64,000 nucleotides of DNA from Tenebrio molitor (GCF_963966145.1 NC_091049.1:23064001-23128000), one strand, 5' to 3'. Numbered from the stretch's first letter, positions 43,950-55,502 are shown. Translations and numbers: made by a program. Notes: generated by a model from the sequence alone, not told the origin.

Positions 43950-45010
43950 AATGCATCATGCTGCACCAGGGAAAATAGCGCGGGTGATGCCTCCAAGGTT
44001 TAATGCCAGAAAGTACATAAAGGTCCTGGAACCTTAAAGATATTCTTTTGCTGTTTGACCTCTTGTTTTCGTGCAAGATATAAGATAACTGTTCTATCCA
44101 CACAGCAAGTTGTGTGAATGCATGGCTTGAAGACAATGACCGACTCGTACAATGCTTATGCCGGCGCTACACGATGCTACGAACGTTGGCTCCAACGTTG
44201 GACCGAAGATTTGAGACAAATACGTTCGACAGTTGGTGCGACAAATGTACCGGCTACACGGTGTAGCGAATGTTTGATCCAAAAAGTGTGGTACCTACAA
44301 ACGTTTGTCCGGTTTGTCTAGAGTACAACCGTAGCTGCAAATTTCGCTTTTAAGAGTTACGGTACCGACAAAGGCATCCAGACATAAAATTTACAAGCGA
44401 TTTTGGCCCCAGTGAACGGTTCTTTGGACGTTTCGTTGAAATTATTTAAAAACAAAAATTATTTATCGAACCTATTCGGACCATTACAATACAATACACA
44501 CCTGTAAAATACAAATGAAACACTTTGCGCTACACCTAGTAGCCTAGTACCCCCAGAACAGCCACCCAGAAATTGAAAACTGCTTTGAAGTTCGAACAAA
44601 TCGTGTAGCCGTGCATCAAACCAACGAATGTTTTCGTCAAACGTTTGGAGAAAGTCCTTTGACGCGGCCAAAAATACCGACAACAGCCCGAATGTGATCC
44701 AACGCCAACGTTGGACGCTCGACATCTGTCGTTCGTGAATGGAAGATCGGCCACACGATGCGACGCACTATCAACCCTCCAGCGTTGGAAGACGTTCGTA
44801 GCATCGTGTAGCGCCGGCATTACGGTGGCCAGTAAAATCATCAGACTTGACCCTCATAGAAAATGTATGGGGCCATATGGTAAACCGGTGGAATGACGTG
44901 GCTTTCCATGGGGTTCGCCAGCGGACGGTGGGAGCCATAGAAACTCATGTCAGAGATGTTTGGGAAACTTTCCGTAATGGGGAAGTTGTTAGAGGATGGT
45001 AGACGGGATG
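43950..45010 (+). pseudogene. Tc1/mariner transposase C-terminal half, interrupted by a MITE
   Basis: Decayed + strand frames read FNARKYIKVLEP, a VFVQD(N) block with the second catalytic Asp region, and HTASCVNAWLEDNDRLVQCL at 44099-44158. A 661-bp MITE (44159-44819) then intervenes, and the same frame resumes as RWPVKSSDLTLIENVWGHMV (third catalytic residue in LIENVW), with VRDVWETFRNGEVVRGW and a stop near 45000. The text reads straight across the MITE once one TTA duplication copy is discounted. Frame changes upstream make the gene dead. Confidence 0.75.
44159..44819. mobile_element. PIF/Harbinger-type MITE inside the Tc1 pseudogene
   Basis: Ends tgccggcgctacacgatgct and its inverse (28 bp perfect), flanked by TTA on both sides (44156-44158, 44820-44822), the TWA target of Harbinger. 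CG-richer than its surroundings and containing repeated ccaacgttgga words. No ORF of significance. Confidence 0.85.
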
Positions 45011-45059
45011 CGGCTTCGAATGGAGGCGTGTTTGGAAGCCAATGGTTACGTCACCACAC

Positions 45060-45540
45060 CAGATTTTAATTAGTGTAAATTAAACTTGCTTAGCAATTAA
45101 TCTTTACTGAGCTTACTGGCTTATGGAGACTCGTTCCTTACGTCACTCGTCCCACAAGTGCCAGCGCGCCCGTAAAGATTAATTTACTAAGCGCGTCACA
45201 TAAATAACTATTACTAAGGTCACTTCTCATAAGTTACGTAAAAATTAATAGTATACAACACTGCATGTATCATGAATTACTTATTCGTTATGTCAAGCTT
45301 ACCTATGTCCATTATGAACAAGCACTTACACCAAGTTTATTTCTTTATTCCATATAATAAGTATTCCAGATTTAATTTTTTTTTAACTACATATTATGAT
45401 TATCCTACTTGAGACCAATTGTAATAAGCGAAAATGAGTGTTTGAGTCCAATTTTTTCTCATTAATGGCGTCTTAAACAGATTTTAAGCGATTCTGCGGT
45501 GATTTCAATACTAGATCAAGCGCCTAACTCGTACGCCATT
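45060..45540. other. No gene seen
   Basis: A weak inverted pair (taaacttgcttagcaattaa near 45077, agattaatttactaagcg near 45175). Otherwise featureless. Confidence 0.4.
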
Positions 45541-45559
45541 ATTCAAAAAAGAAATAGAA

Positions 45560-45901
45560 GTGATATTTCTGCAAAGAACAAGAACTTTGTGCTTTATACA
45601 TCAACCTCGGCCCTCTGGTTTTGAAGAACTAAATCGTTTACTTGAACAAGGGGTCTTCATTCTTGTGGAATTCAAACAAAACAAGAAAAACGTTGTGTAC
45701 TACATTACAGTTTTAAGAAAAGAAAACAACGATTTTGCAGTTTCCTTTTTGAGAAGGAGCTTAAAATGCGTTAATAAATTTATCTTTCCACTTGTTGAAG
45801 ACGTAAGTCTTGTGCCAGAAATTTATATTAAGATGATTTTGCTCCCTCCAGCAGTGTATGGGGCTACTAAAAGGCAAAACTCCTACTACCATTTGAAATA
45901 A
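45560..45901 (+). pseudogene. C-terminal fragment of an unidentified insect repeat protein
   Basis: The ORF ends in a compact protein-like block from residue about 30: GVFILVEFKQNKKNVVYYIT, NDFAVSFLRRSLKCV, KFIFPLVEDVSLVPEIYI, ILLPPAVYGATKRQNSYY and a stop. The pattern (alternating beta strands with VYY.., FLRR, FP.VED, ...RQ..Y) recurs at the C-terminus of repetitive uncharacterised insect proteins. I know no function. No matching N-terminus nearby. Confidence 0.4.
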
Positions 45902-46038
45902 ATTTTGAGTTAAGTACTTACTTGAAATTCGTTGGAAGTGTAACAAATTTCCGTTGCAACAATGTACCCCACTGAGCGTCTCATTGTACATATCCTCATC
46001 AGAAGGAACAATGAGACAATTTTTTGTGTGTAAATTTA

Positions 46039-47557
46039 CACTGCCCGCCAAAATTATCGCATAAAGTAAAAATGAACCGTAGTTTTTTGTATTTTACTTC
46101 TGCGATTTCCTTATGCTGAATCTCTTGTTTTATCGTATTTCTTTTGTTTAGTAGCAAAAATCGCCATGCTGATAACTTCTAAAGTTGTTTATCATGAAAA
46201 GTCTGTATTAGTGTTATTGGTCAATTTCGTAAAGCATTTTGATTGTGGATTTGAGAGACGGTTAGTCAGAGGTTTTGGTTCCTTCAGTCATAAATTTCGA
46301 AAATGAATCCCTACGAACGTTTAAGTTGACATACAACAGCCGAACGATGTGCACAAATTGTTGTACTAGTCGAAGACGGTATTAATCAACAAGATATTGC
46401 AAACGGCCTTGATCTGCACCAGTCAACGGTATCTAGAGTTTTGCGTCGTTTCCATGAGACAGGAGAATACTCTAGAGACCTGGACAAGGACGCAGACGAA
46501 CAACAACAGTTCAACGGGATCATTTTCTGCTTTTACAGTCGTTGAGACACAGGACTCTGACCGCTCTAGCTTTGCAAGTTATGACTTTAGGAAGATATCA
46601 GTTCAAAATTAGTGCAAATACTGTTAGAAGAAGACTTGCTGAACACGATTTAAGGCCCAGGATACCAGCAAGGGGTCCACAGTTGACAGCGGCTCGCCGA
46701 AGAGTACGATTGCTGTTTGCCCTAAATCACGTTGATTGGGAATTGGATCAATGGAGGTTAGTACCTACCTAATGTTCTCTGACGCGTCCAGGTTTTGCCT
46801 GGATCACAGTGACAGATGTGTGCGGGTGAACCGATGCTCAGGAGAGCGATATGCTCAATGTAACATTATCACGAAAGTCAATTTTGGAAGAGGTTCCGTT
46901 ATGGTTTGAGTATGTGTCACTTTCGACGCTCCCACAGAGTTGGTGGTGCTAGAAAGAGGAAACCGAAATGCGGCGATGTACATTGCCAATATTCTGGAAC
47001 CTCATATTGTCCCATTCCGACAATTTATTGGGATGACTTTATTTTTATGCATGATAATGGTCGATCGCACGTTGCGGGAATAGTACATCATTATTTCCGT
47101 GAGGTCGAAATTGGGCAAATGCAATGGCCAGCAAGGAGTTCAGACCTAAACCTCATCGAGTAATTGTGGGATCCTACAGATAAAAGAGTTAGAAGGTTAC
47201 CAAATCCACCAACAACTCTTCATCAGCTGTCCTTGGATCTAACTCAAGTTTGAGAAGAAATTAAGCAAAGAGTTATACAAAACCTCATTTTAAGCATGAG
47301 ATAATGTTGTGCAGCTGAAATAAAGGCACGGGGTGCCAACACGCACTATTAAATGTTAAATTTCTTAGTTTTGTCCGAATTTGAATTGTTTTATTTTTTT
47401 GTTTTCTTCATTTCTTTGTTGTGTTCTGATTATTGTAGCGTTTACTTTTATAAATCTACTTCTTTAATACTTTACAGTTCGCAATATTGTAACTGGAAAT
47501 AAATTTTGGCTCCAAAACACGAGTTTTGAAATTATGCGATAATTTTGGCGGGCAGTG
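46039..47557 (+). mobile_element. Tc1-type transposon, full-length but inactive
   Basis: 26-bp perfect inverted repeats (cactgcccgccaaaattatc... at 46039, inverse ending 47557) with TA duplications on both sides. Its 1.5-kb length is that of a complete Tc1-like element with one transposase gene (see 46302-47300). Confidence 0.93.
46302..47300 (+). pseudogene. Tc1 transposase (multiple frameshifts and stops)
   Basis: Begins MNPYERLS, then a stop, then TTAERCAQIVVLVEDGINQQ and DIANGLDLHQSTVSRVLRRF (paired helix-turn-helix DNA-binding domain). Frames change near 46505, where the text becomes RHRTLTALALQVMTLGR and RRRLAEHDLRPRIPARGP. Catalytic blocks: Asp in FSDASRFCLDHSD (about 46775), Asp in FMHDNGRSHVAGI (about 47045), Glu in WPARSSDLNLIE at 47160, where a TAA stop follows the Glu. 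At least three frame changes or stops. DD34E-type spacing is expected for Tc1. Confidence 0.88.
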
Positions 47558-47582
47558 TATTTTATTCTATTTTTTAAGTAGG

Positions 47583-48110
47583 TACAATTACGGCCACGGA
47601 ATTTTGGCCGTCACTTGTAATCCCATTGACATGAGATGTAAAGCGGCCCTTACTTATTCGTAACCTCACTTTCTACTATTACAAGACTTGTCATTTTGAT
47701 GCTGACTGACTTGCAAGAAAACGCGCTCTTATTTCGTGCAATTTTGGAACAGGGATACTATCCGCACTTTATTGAAATAGGGTATTGGTAGCATGTTCGC
47801 AACTATGAATGAAGTATGACCACAGTATACCTTCTAAGCAGTAGTCGCACTCCGCAAAATCTTTGTATTCAGTTGTAAGTCCGAGCTAGTTACTGCGCAT
47901 AAGAGATCCAATACCCCCGATTTAAAATCATGTCCGTAACGTTTAATTTCATGTAAAACGCCTGTTAAATTCATTGCGCAGTAACTTGCGCGAAAGCACA
48001 ACGGTTTCAGAAAACATCAAAGTGCCGACGTCGAGTGAGACTACTGCTTAAGCTACGGTTTCTTAGAGAAGTACGCGGCGCACAACTCACAGTGCGTGAC
48101 GCACGACTGA
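47583..48110. repeat. Inverted long repeat L, left copy
   Basis: Begins tacaattacggccacggaat. It matches, inverted, the end of 54960-55502: same terminal ~55 bp, then ccacagtataccttctaa, then agctacggtttcttagagaag and tacgcggcgcacaactcac. A nested insertion (47838-48055, ends agcagtagtc/gactactgct) separates two of these blocks. The matching copy lies 7 kb away in opposite orientation. Confidence 0.7.
47838..48055. repeat. Small insertion nested in long repeat L
   Basis: Ends taagcagtagtc and gactactgctta are inverse, and the right copy of repeat L (about 55370) lacks this segment. So it is a later insertion of about 215 bp. Confidence 0.6.
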
Positions 48111-48189
48111 AAACGCCATCATCGACAGACAGCGCATTTTGCGTCGATGTGGTTTCTTATCGCCATTCGACGGCTCCAACGCAGTACCT

Positions 48190-48641
48190 CGTAAGTGCTT
48201 AAAAGTAAATTGTGCAGGAATCGAAAAAATGCTGACAGTCAATTTTTAATAGATTTTGAAGATTATGTTGTATGAGTATAATTATATAATAGAGACAAAT
48301 CATGTTTCTATAATAATTTTTCCTATCATATTTGTTTAGACAAAATTAAATAACTTGCGAGGTACTGCCTTGCAAAAGGTTGAAATATTTAAATAACAAA
48401 AAAAAAATGTATCAATTTTGTTAATTTTTTTTAACGCTGACTCTTTAGCAAGTGGCATAATAACCATAATATATGTTAACAAAAAATTAAAAAATACATA
48501 TTATCGTTAAATGAAAAATACTAAATACATATAGTCAAAACAGAAACGAAATTTTATTTTTTCTTAGTATGGAAACAGAAACTATAATATACAAGTCATT
48601 ATTAAAAAATTAACATTGTTAAATAATAATTATTTCAATTA
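48190..48641. other. No gene seen
   Basis: Very AT-rich; 3' flank of the minus-strand gene at 48642. Confidence 0.4.
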
Positions 48642-50202
48642 TTATAATGTCATCAAGGCATCATAAAACGGCCAACAATCTTTAGGAATGACTAGCTTAA
48701 TTTGTTGCAGGTCCTCAAATTTCTTTTTTGTTATTTTGCGGGCCGTCGAGAATAAATTTCCAAATTGGCGTTCTCGCAAATTAATATTTTTCGCACGCCG
48801 TGGTAACAGTTTATATTCATCATCAAAATCAATTTTGAAATAAATTTCTCCAGATGGAAGATATTGAATTTCCCGCAGGCCAGTTACGACGGGATCCTTT
48901 ACAGTTGTCCCTAGACGGATAGACTCATATTTGAGATTGTTTTTATCACCATAATTGATGAAAAACGTGTAATCTGGACATTTAACTTCGTAAGGATTTA
49001 TTAATTTTTCATTTTGGAGTTTTTGTTTTCGCCTAGATTTTTCGCACAATCTTGCATAATCTGATGGCAGATAAATGTCTTGATTTTTTAATTTCCTTTC
49101 AATGATAGCATGAACGGAGTCACACTCTATTTGAGTGTGGCCCTTTTCCAAAATTTTTTGCGTAATGCACACTTCATATTTTTCGGCAAGATAAAGTAAG
49201 GCATTTGCCATAGTTGCATTCCTGTTCTGTGCTGCGCACCCGTGTGAATATATTATTGTTGGCTTTTTGTCAATGCTTAAATATTTTTCTTGTATAAAAT
49301 CTACTAAGCACGATGCAAAAGTAGAGGCCTGTAAATCGGCATTCGTCTCATCGAACCAATAACATCTCACATCATGGGATTCTAAATCATAAATTGTAGA
49401 GTTGTGGCAACATAATTTGGTTCTGTAATAAAGTGCACTAGCTTTAGTTTCTGGGGACAACTTTACAGCCTGGAGATCAACTGTGATAACATGACATGTG
49501 CCAGATTCAGCCTTTTGTTTATCACTGTCCTTTTCGATTCTTGCTCTTATCTTCTTTTGGTTGTGTTTCTCCCATTCTTCTTGATCTAAATTTTGATGTT
49601 TATATTTTTCGCACAAGTCGCATCTGTCTTTACGGGGTGTAAAAACACCTATCTTTTTTTCATCCATTGCTTTCATGAAACTAGTTAATGACATATTTTT
49701 TAAACTGCTTTCTTCACAACAATCGATTCTGGTTCCACAGGTTATGCTTCAGTTTTAGTGTATTTAATCGTCGCTTGTTTTCTGTTTCTGGATCACGTCG
49801 TTTCTTGGGTTCTGAAACTACTACTGTATTAGCTACGAAAGTTGTTCTTTGGTCCCAGGTTGTTAACTGCTACAAATTCGTAAAGGTTTCTGTGCGGATA
49901 TCTGAAAATTCATTGCACTTATAGTAAGCTGCTTTACATTTACATCTGTCTCCCATTTTGCGTTCGTCCCTCTGCGCATTGTGAAAAGTATTTCTTTGGT
50001 TTCGTGGTTTTGAATAGCCTATATAAGATTTTCCTAACCTTCTTTTCATTTTATTAATAACTCTCTTATTGCCCTTATTTTTTTCGTTCTTCGGATTTAT
50101 TGTATTGTTTTGCTTCTCAGTTTCAACGTTTTCTTCTGTCTCATAAGTTCTGTCTACTAGTTCATTTTCACTATATTGATAGTGAATTGTTTCATTTTCC
50201 AT
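48642..50202 (-). pseudogene. DDE-like transposase-related protein (insect repeat family), near full length, broken
   Basis: The N-terminal part (50202-49870) is charged and carries RKMGDRCKCKAAYYKCNEFS, a Cys-rich start typical of this repetitive insect family. A messy stretch (49695-49870) with stops follows. Then come 350 open codons from 49694: zinc-binding-like CDLCEKYKH, first acidic site VITVDLQAVKL, CYWFDETNADLQAS, IIYSHGCAAQNRNATMANAL, LEKGHTQIECDSVHAIIER and the end KITKKKFEDLQQIKL. The layout is RNase-H-like (D...D...E/D). In relatives known to me the second site is YSD-x-C/G; here it is YSHGCAAQ, so a catalytic Asp seems replaced by His. I cannot name the superfamily with confidence. 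Confidence 0.6.
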
Positions 50203-50229
50203 TTCGATAATTATATTTTCAACAGGTTT

Positions 50230-50960
50230 TAATACTGTATTTTGAATAATTAAATTTTGACTTAAGGCTGTTGCCTAGTGGTTGGCCAAGCAATGGTAAA
50301 GCGCGCTAAACGGATTCTAATTATTTTTCCACAGTTTTATGTTTGAAACTATGGTGACTATATTTTTTGTTAAACATTAACGTATCTCACCGGGCTACTG
50401 TCTCAGTTTTTTGAAAAATCGCTTCATTTTTTGTAAAAAAAATTAATAACGTTTTTCAGTAATTCTAGTTATTTTTGCTCAATTTTTCATTTAGAGACTA
50501 TTTAAAAAGTGCATTGGATTCAGAAGAACGTATCTCATGGGGCTACTGTCTCAGTTTTTGGAAAAACAAATTAGATTGGAAGCAAAAAAATAAACAAAAG
50601 CCTCAACAAAACGCGTAAAATTCGGTTATTAAGCAGTCCACTATACTTCTCAACTACCTGGAGGTCGTAAACTCGGGTTGACATAATCACTACTTAACGC
50701 CCGCAATGCAACTTTTGTTGGGAAGATACTTGCACTGGGCTCACGGGAACATCCTCGGGGCAGAGCCGGCGTGCCGCGATGGTCAACTTATGAATAAAAC
50801 TAAAATATACCTGTAAAGGAGATGGTCGGATTGCAACGGTGCGGTGGTATCATTTGGATAAAAAGATTGTCATAATCTTTTTAACAAAGTTTAAACCAAT
50901 CACTAATTATAATAATAGACAGTAATTAAAATATGATGCACAATTCGAATGATCCCCGAA
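50230..50960. other. Spacer with a duplicated 30-bp word
   Basis: acgtatctcaccgggctact... at 50382 recurs at 50528 (acgtatctcatggggctact), 146 bp apart, each followed by a lysine-codon-like A-rich run. No gene seen. Confidence 0.4.
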
Positions 50961-50967
50961 AATATGG

Positions 50968-52221
50968 TTAGGGCTGTTTAATATGTCGGTTTTTAAATAA
51001 GTACTCAATTTTTTGCGATAGAGGGATATTTTGACATTTGCGATATTTAATAGCACTTGCAACAGCGGTTCTAAACTTTAAAATATTGTTACGCAAGAAA
51101 TTTCTAATTTGAAAATCGACTCTAGGCATTTTTCCTATTTCTCTAATTTTGTTACAATAGTTTCGCATTATGTGATTTCTGCATTCGATTTTTTCTATGA
51201 AACAATGTGGACCGTAGGGCATCGACTCTTTTATCTTTTTGTAAACACTCTATATCTCCATCTCCTATGATTTTAGTATATTTTAAATTATGCATAGCTA
51301 CAGAATTTTTAAAACCTTCTAAAATAATAGCTGTTTCCACTGATGTTGATGTGCTTTTCCAATTTTTAAAACATTTATGTGATGGTGCTTTTTTTTTAAT
51401 TTAGCAAATTTTTCGCATATTCTGCAGTACTTATTTTTAATACCTATATATAATACTTTTTTTGATCAAGCACCAATTATAGAAGCTACTCCTGACAATG
51501 CATTATAATTCGTTTTATAAGAGCGTTTACTCCATGCTCCGTCAACAATGACTGCAATCATGCCTACTCCATTTGTATCAACTTCTCCCGCTTCTAGCGC
51601 TAACCTAAGTTCTTCTTGCCCTGCATCAATCATTTCATTTATTGCAACTTCTTTAACATTATTTAATACTTGATTTTCTACAGCAAAATATGTTGACGAG
51701 CTCATGCATGGGATATCTTATGCTGCAGATAAATAGGAAAATTGAGTAAAACCGGCACCCATCGCAATTATTCCACATACAGCCGATTTATTAATTTCCG
51801 AAGAATCGGTGTCGGGTTCACTACTAAATGTCCCTTCCAAGCCGCAAATAATACATTTGTAACTGAAATAACTTTTTAAACCATACCGTTTTTCATTGAT
51901 AATATCTACATCATAGAAACTGCAATCGAAACCTTGGTGTTTAATTGATTTTAATGTCAAAAATAAGTGATTTATGTCAACAATTCTACGACCTGTCAGC
52001 TGAAATTTAGTCTCATTTGGAGAATTAACACTTTCTTGTAAAAGAACATCGTCATTTAAATTTTCTAAACTATTATTTAAACTTATATCAATATCATTGT
52101 CTATATGTTCAGCTGTAAAAACACTTTTAGAACCTTTTTTTTTTAATTTTTTTTTAATATTTCTTTTCTACTTTTCCGCTTTCTTGAACAAGCAACATGT
52201 TTTTTACTTTCGTGCCCCATT
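50968..52221 (-). pseudogene. Mutator-like transposase-domain protein, decayed
   Basis: From ATG 52221 (MGHESKKHVACSRKRKSRKE) the minus strand continues in several frames. First DINHLFLTLKSIKHQGFDCS and a zinc-binding-like YKCIICGLEGTFSS, then ICGIIAMGAGFTQFSYLSAA-like text up to a stop at 51718. Next comes 51705-51466 with MIDAGQEELRLALEAGEV and the characteristic MIAVIVDGAWSKRSYKTNYN. Then KYCRICEKFAKL, a KNWKSTSTSVETAIILEGF block, IIGDGDIECLQKDKR, and finally PYGPHCFIEKIECRNHIMRN. This order matches the Mutator-like transposase domain of insect repeat proteins (first Asp in VDGAWSKR, second in GDGD). Several stops and frame changes; the 3' end is missing. Confidence 0.7.
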
Positions 52222-52229
52222 TAAAAGCA

Positions 52230-53260
52230 ATAATAAAACTTAATTCTATTTTCAAATAATAAAATAAAAGAAATTAAATTAGAAAGCCCAAGATTAAAAT
52301 ACCTATACTATATATTAACTAATTAACCTAACAACTAAATAACCTTAGAATCAGCACAGTAGATAATAATCAGCAGCCAGCACAGTGATCAGCACGAATG
52401 TGACACTCAAAATGCAACCACAAAACTGAAAATATTTTTTCCATTAATGCATGTTTATAAACTTTTCTATCCCCATTCTTTCCAATCTGGAAGCCGTTGT
52501 TGGTTAGTTGGGCCGAACTACCTGTATCTAATGTCGAGTAAACGGCCAAACTGTAGGTAATTACTTGTTCTCAGTAAAGATTCAATATTGAATATTAGCA
52601 CGCCTACTAATTTACACAGAAACTAGGTAAATACCTATCATCTTTTTCAATAAACGTCTGAGTGGATAGATTCTGACAGGGTTCCAAGTATTTCTGGCAG
52701 ATGGAGAAAGTTGGAAGTATTATCCGATAGCAGATTTTTTTCTGGAAATTATTTGTACAGGTAATGAAAACAGGCGCTATTGTAATCCTATCTTTCTTAT
52801 ATAGAGATATAGTAAGTATAGCCTTTTGGAAAGACGTCACGATTTTCTTTCTCGTTTTCTCCTGTTTGAAATGACAGAAAAAAATGCGATGCATTTATTT
52901 ATTATTGGTTACAAATTTGAAACATAATAGTTATTCATGATCAATTCAAATTAGTTTCTGACTAGTTCAAACATGGTAAATGGGTAAACATTGGACTCTA
53001 ACAACTATTTTTGCATTAAAATTTGATTAATAGTGACAGTTGTTTGATGTTTATTAGCTAAAGATAGCAGAGATACGAAAAATCTGACACTGTCAAAGTC
53101 ATAGTTGCCTCTTATCTAAGTAATTGTTGATTGCACGGTATTTAGAGTTCAATTTTTACCTATTTACCCATGACGTCATTAGCTAATAACTTTTACGTAT
53201 GTTTGAGATAGGATCCCAAACAAATTTGAATTGGTCGTAAATAACACTAATATCAATATC
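52230..53260. other. No gene seen
   Basis: AT-rich spacer; ORF at 52607 minus lacks protein-like character. No inverted repeats recognised. Confidence 0.4.
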
Positions 53261-53261
53261 T

Positions 53262-53582
53262 GTTCATGTTGGAATGAACATCAGTGGTGCAAATGACCTG
53301 ACCTGTTCCTATGATAACCAGTGTCCGGACGAAATAGTACTGAACAAGTCGACCAGTACAACTTTGCGTAATACCCCACTCACATATAAACACGATTCAG
53401 CTGGTTCGTTTACAATAATAGGGAACCAGCTGAATCATGTTTATGTGCGCGCGAGGGATTACGCAAAGTTGTACTGGTCTACTTGTCCGGTACTATTTCG
53501 TCCGGACACTGATGATAACTCACATGAAAGTTAATGTCCCATGTGTGCGATTTGCACCACTGATGTTCAATCCAACGTGAAC
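53262..53582. repeat. MITE family M1, complete copy, carrying a nested hAT MITE
   Basis: Ends gttcatgttggaatgaacat and (inverse) atgttcaatccaacgtgaac, with cagtggtgcaaat just inside both. Without the nested insertion it would be about 120 bp, the size of the copy at 59457-59575. Confidence 0.85.
53319..53511. mobile_element. hAT-type MITE, 193 bp, 8-bp target duplication
   Basis: Ends cagtgtccggacgaaatagt and its inverse, flanked by atgataac on both sides (53311-53318 and 53512-53519). Eight-base duplications and CAG...CTG ends are the hAT signature. The arms are nearly fully complementary (gaccagtacaactttgcgta / tacgcaaagttgtactggtc), with a short centre. Confidence 0.92.
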
Positions 53583-53588
53583 AGTATA

Positions 53589-54416
53589 CTGTGAGCGACA
53601 AAAGTATGGAATAAATTCATTAAAAATTAAACAATATTTTTTTCAAAAAAATCTTTGAACAGGTCAATTTTAGTTTATGAAGAAATTCTCCCTGTTTTAG
53701 TTTTATCTAGTTTTATCCCCGCACCCAATCAAAATTAAAATTTCTATACGTTTGATTGTTTGGGTAATTGTTCACTTTAACTACTTCTGGAATTTTCACG
53801 TTTTTTCTGGCTAGACAGCCTCAGGACGTCCTCCTACATCGTTTCCCACCAGTCAAACCTTGTGCAAATGAAAATTTTCCTTACCCTTTAGTTATACTAA
53901 GACTTGGCGCGACCTTGACGCGACCTTGAAACACAACAAGAGAGAAAAAAAAGGCATTTGCACTAGGTTTGAATGGTGGGACACGATCTAGGAGGACGCC
54001 CTGAGGGTGTCTATCCAGAAAAAACGCGAAAATTCCAGAAGTAGTTAAAGTGAACAATTAGCATTGTTTGATTTACCTACTTGATTTTTTGACTTGTTTT
54101 TGTTCGTTATAAAATTTATTTTTTCCAACTTTATAATTTTTTTTATCAAAAATTTCCTTATGTAAGATAACAAAATTTTTATACTGTCATTTAGACAATT
54201 AAAAGGGCTATCAGAATCGAGAAAAAAAAATAGGTGTTTTCTATTTAAAAAAACTATGGATGACGTCATAACTCGAAAACAAATGACTGCTTGGAATTTT
54301 CTTTCATACTAAAACATGTATTTTTTAAAACTAAAATTGACTTGTCCAAAGATTTTTTTGAAAAAAAATTTTGTTTTATTTTTTAGGAATTTATTCCATA
54401 CTTTTGCCGCTCACTG
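53589..54416. repeat. MITE family M3, copy 2, with a nested palindrome
   Basis: Ends ctgtgagcgacaaaagtatg and inverse of cagtgagcggcaaaagtatg, TA on both sides; sequence matches 40651-41575 but with part of the left arm missing. A separate palindrome at about 53775-54061 (ttgttcactttaactacttc... and inverse) is inserted. Its arms include cctcaggacgtcctccta / taggaggacgccctgagg. Confidence 0.85.
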
Positions 54417-54425
54417 TATATACTT

Positions 54426-54649
54426 TATTCACGTTGAGTTGAACATTTCAAGGTCAAATAATTTATTTTTTTGGCTCTATAATTATGTTTTGTAAATAGC
54501 GACATGCAGCTAATCAACGTAATGCGAATTTAGCAATCCTCAATCCAACGTGAACGGTGTTTACCTGCATGTCACTATTTACAAAACATAATTACAAATC
54601 CAAAAAATTAAATTATTTGACCTTGAAATGTTCCACTCAACGTGAATAA
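54426..54649. repeat. Foldback MITE, ends ttattcacgttgagttgaac
   Basis: Arms of about 60 bp and more pair nearly perfectly (aacatttcaaggtcaaataa and inverse; ttatgttttgtaaatagcg and inverse). 224 bp, no ORF. Confidence 0.8.
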
Positions 54650-54959
54650 CGTTTATTATGTTTCAAATTTGTTGACAATTGCTTCGAAATGTTATGAAAG
54701 AAAATCTAAAATTTGCCAACAGATTTGTTCACAGTAGGAAGATTTACTGTTCTTGTAAAATGGTAATTTTATGACTGACGGGTCTCGAGAGGGTACCTGC
54801 TGCAGTGTTTGACCGATCCAAGAATTCTGAATACTTCTGCAACTTGAACTACACCTCGCCCAAAAGTTTTATTACTGTGCAACAGCCTTAAGATGTCTGT
54901 ATTATCATTAAAAATGAGAATGAGTGTCAAGTTGTTAACTATGTCATTCATTGTTTGGT

Positions 54960-55502
54960 TCATTGTTCACACTATAATTATTATGGTCGAGTCAGCTCAA
55001 ATCAACGACTGCGTCCAAATCAAGTCGAAACAGATAACGACGTACACCACCCAACTCATACGCCAACAATGCGTTCAGCTGAACTTTTTTTTAAAAAAAC
55101 GCTTCCGATAAAGCTACGGTTTTTTAGAAAAGTACGCGACTCACAATTTACAGTGCGCTCAAGTCAACGACTGCGTCCAAATCAAGTCGAAACTGATTAC
55201 GACGTACACCACCCAACTCATACGCCGACAATGCGTTCAGCTGAACTTTTTCTAAGAAAACGCTTCCATCAGTATCAACTGATTGGATTTACGCGGTTGT
55301 GCGCGGCGCTCGACTTACCGTGAGTTGTGCGCGGCGTACTTCTCTAAGAAACCGTAGCTTTAGAAGGTATACTGTGGTATGACATTGACAAATTTTTAGA
55401 TGTCAATTCCAAAAGTCAATCAGAATGACAATAAAGCATGGACTACATCCATTTTTTTTAATTGACATGAAAGTGACGGCCAAAATTCCGTGGCCGCAAT
55501 TG
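54960..55502. repeat. Inverted long repeat L, right copy, with internal tandem duplication
   Basis: Ends ggccaaaattccgtggccgc then aattgta, the inverse of 47583. Inside, a 162-bp unit is duplicated in tandem (tcaacgactgcgtccaaatc at 55002 and 55164; each with caccacccaactcatacgcc). Confidence 0.7.
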
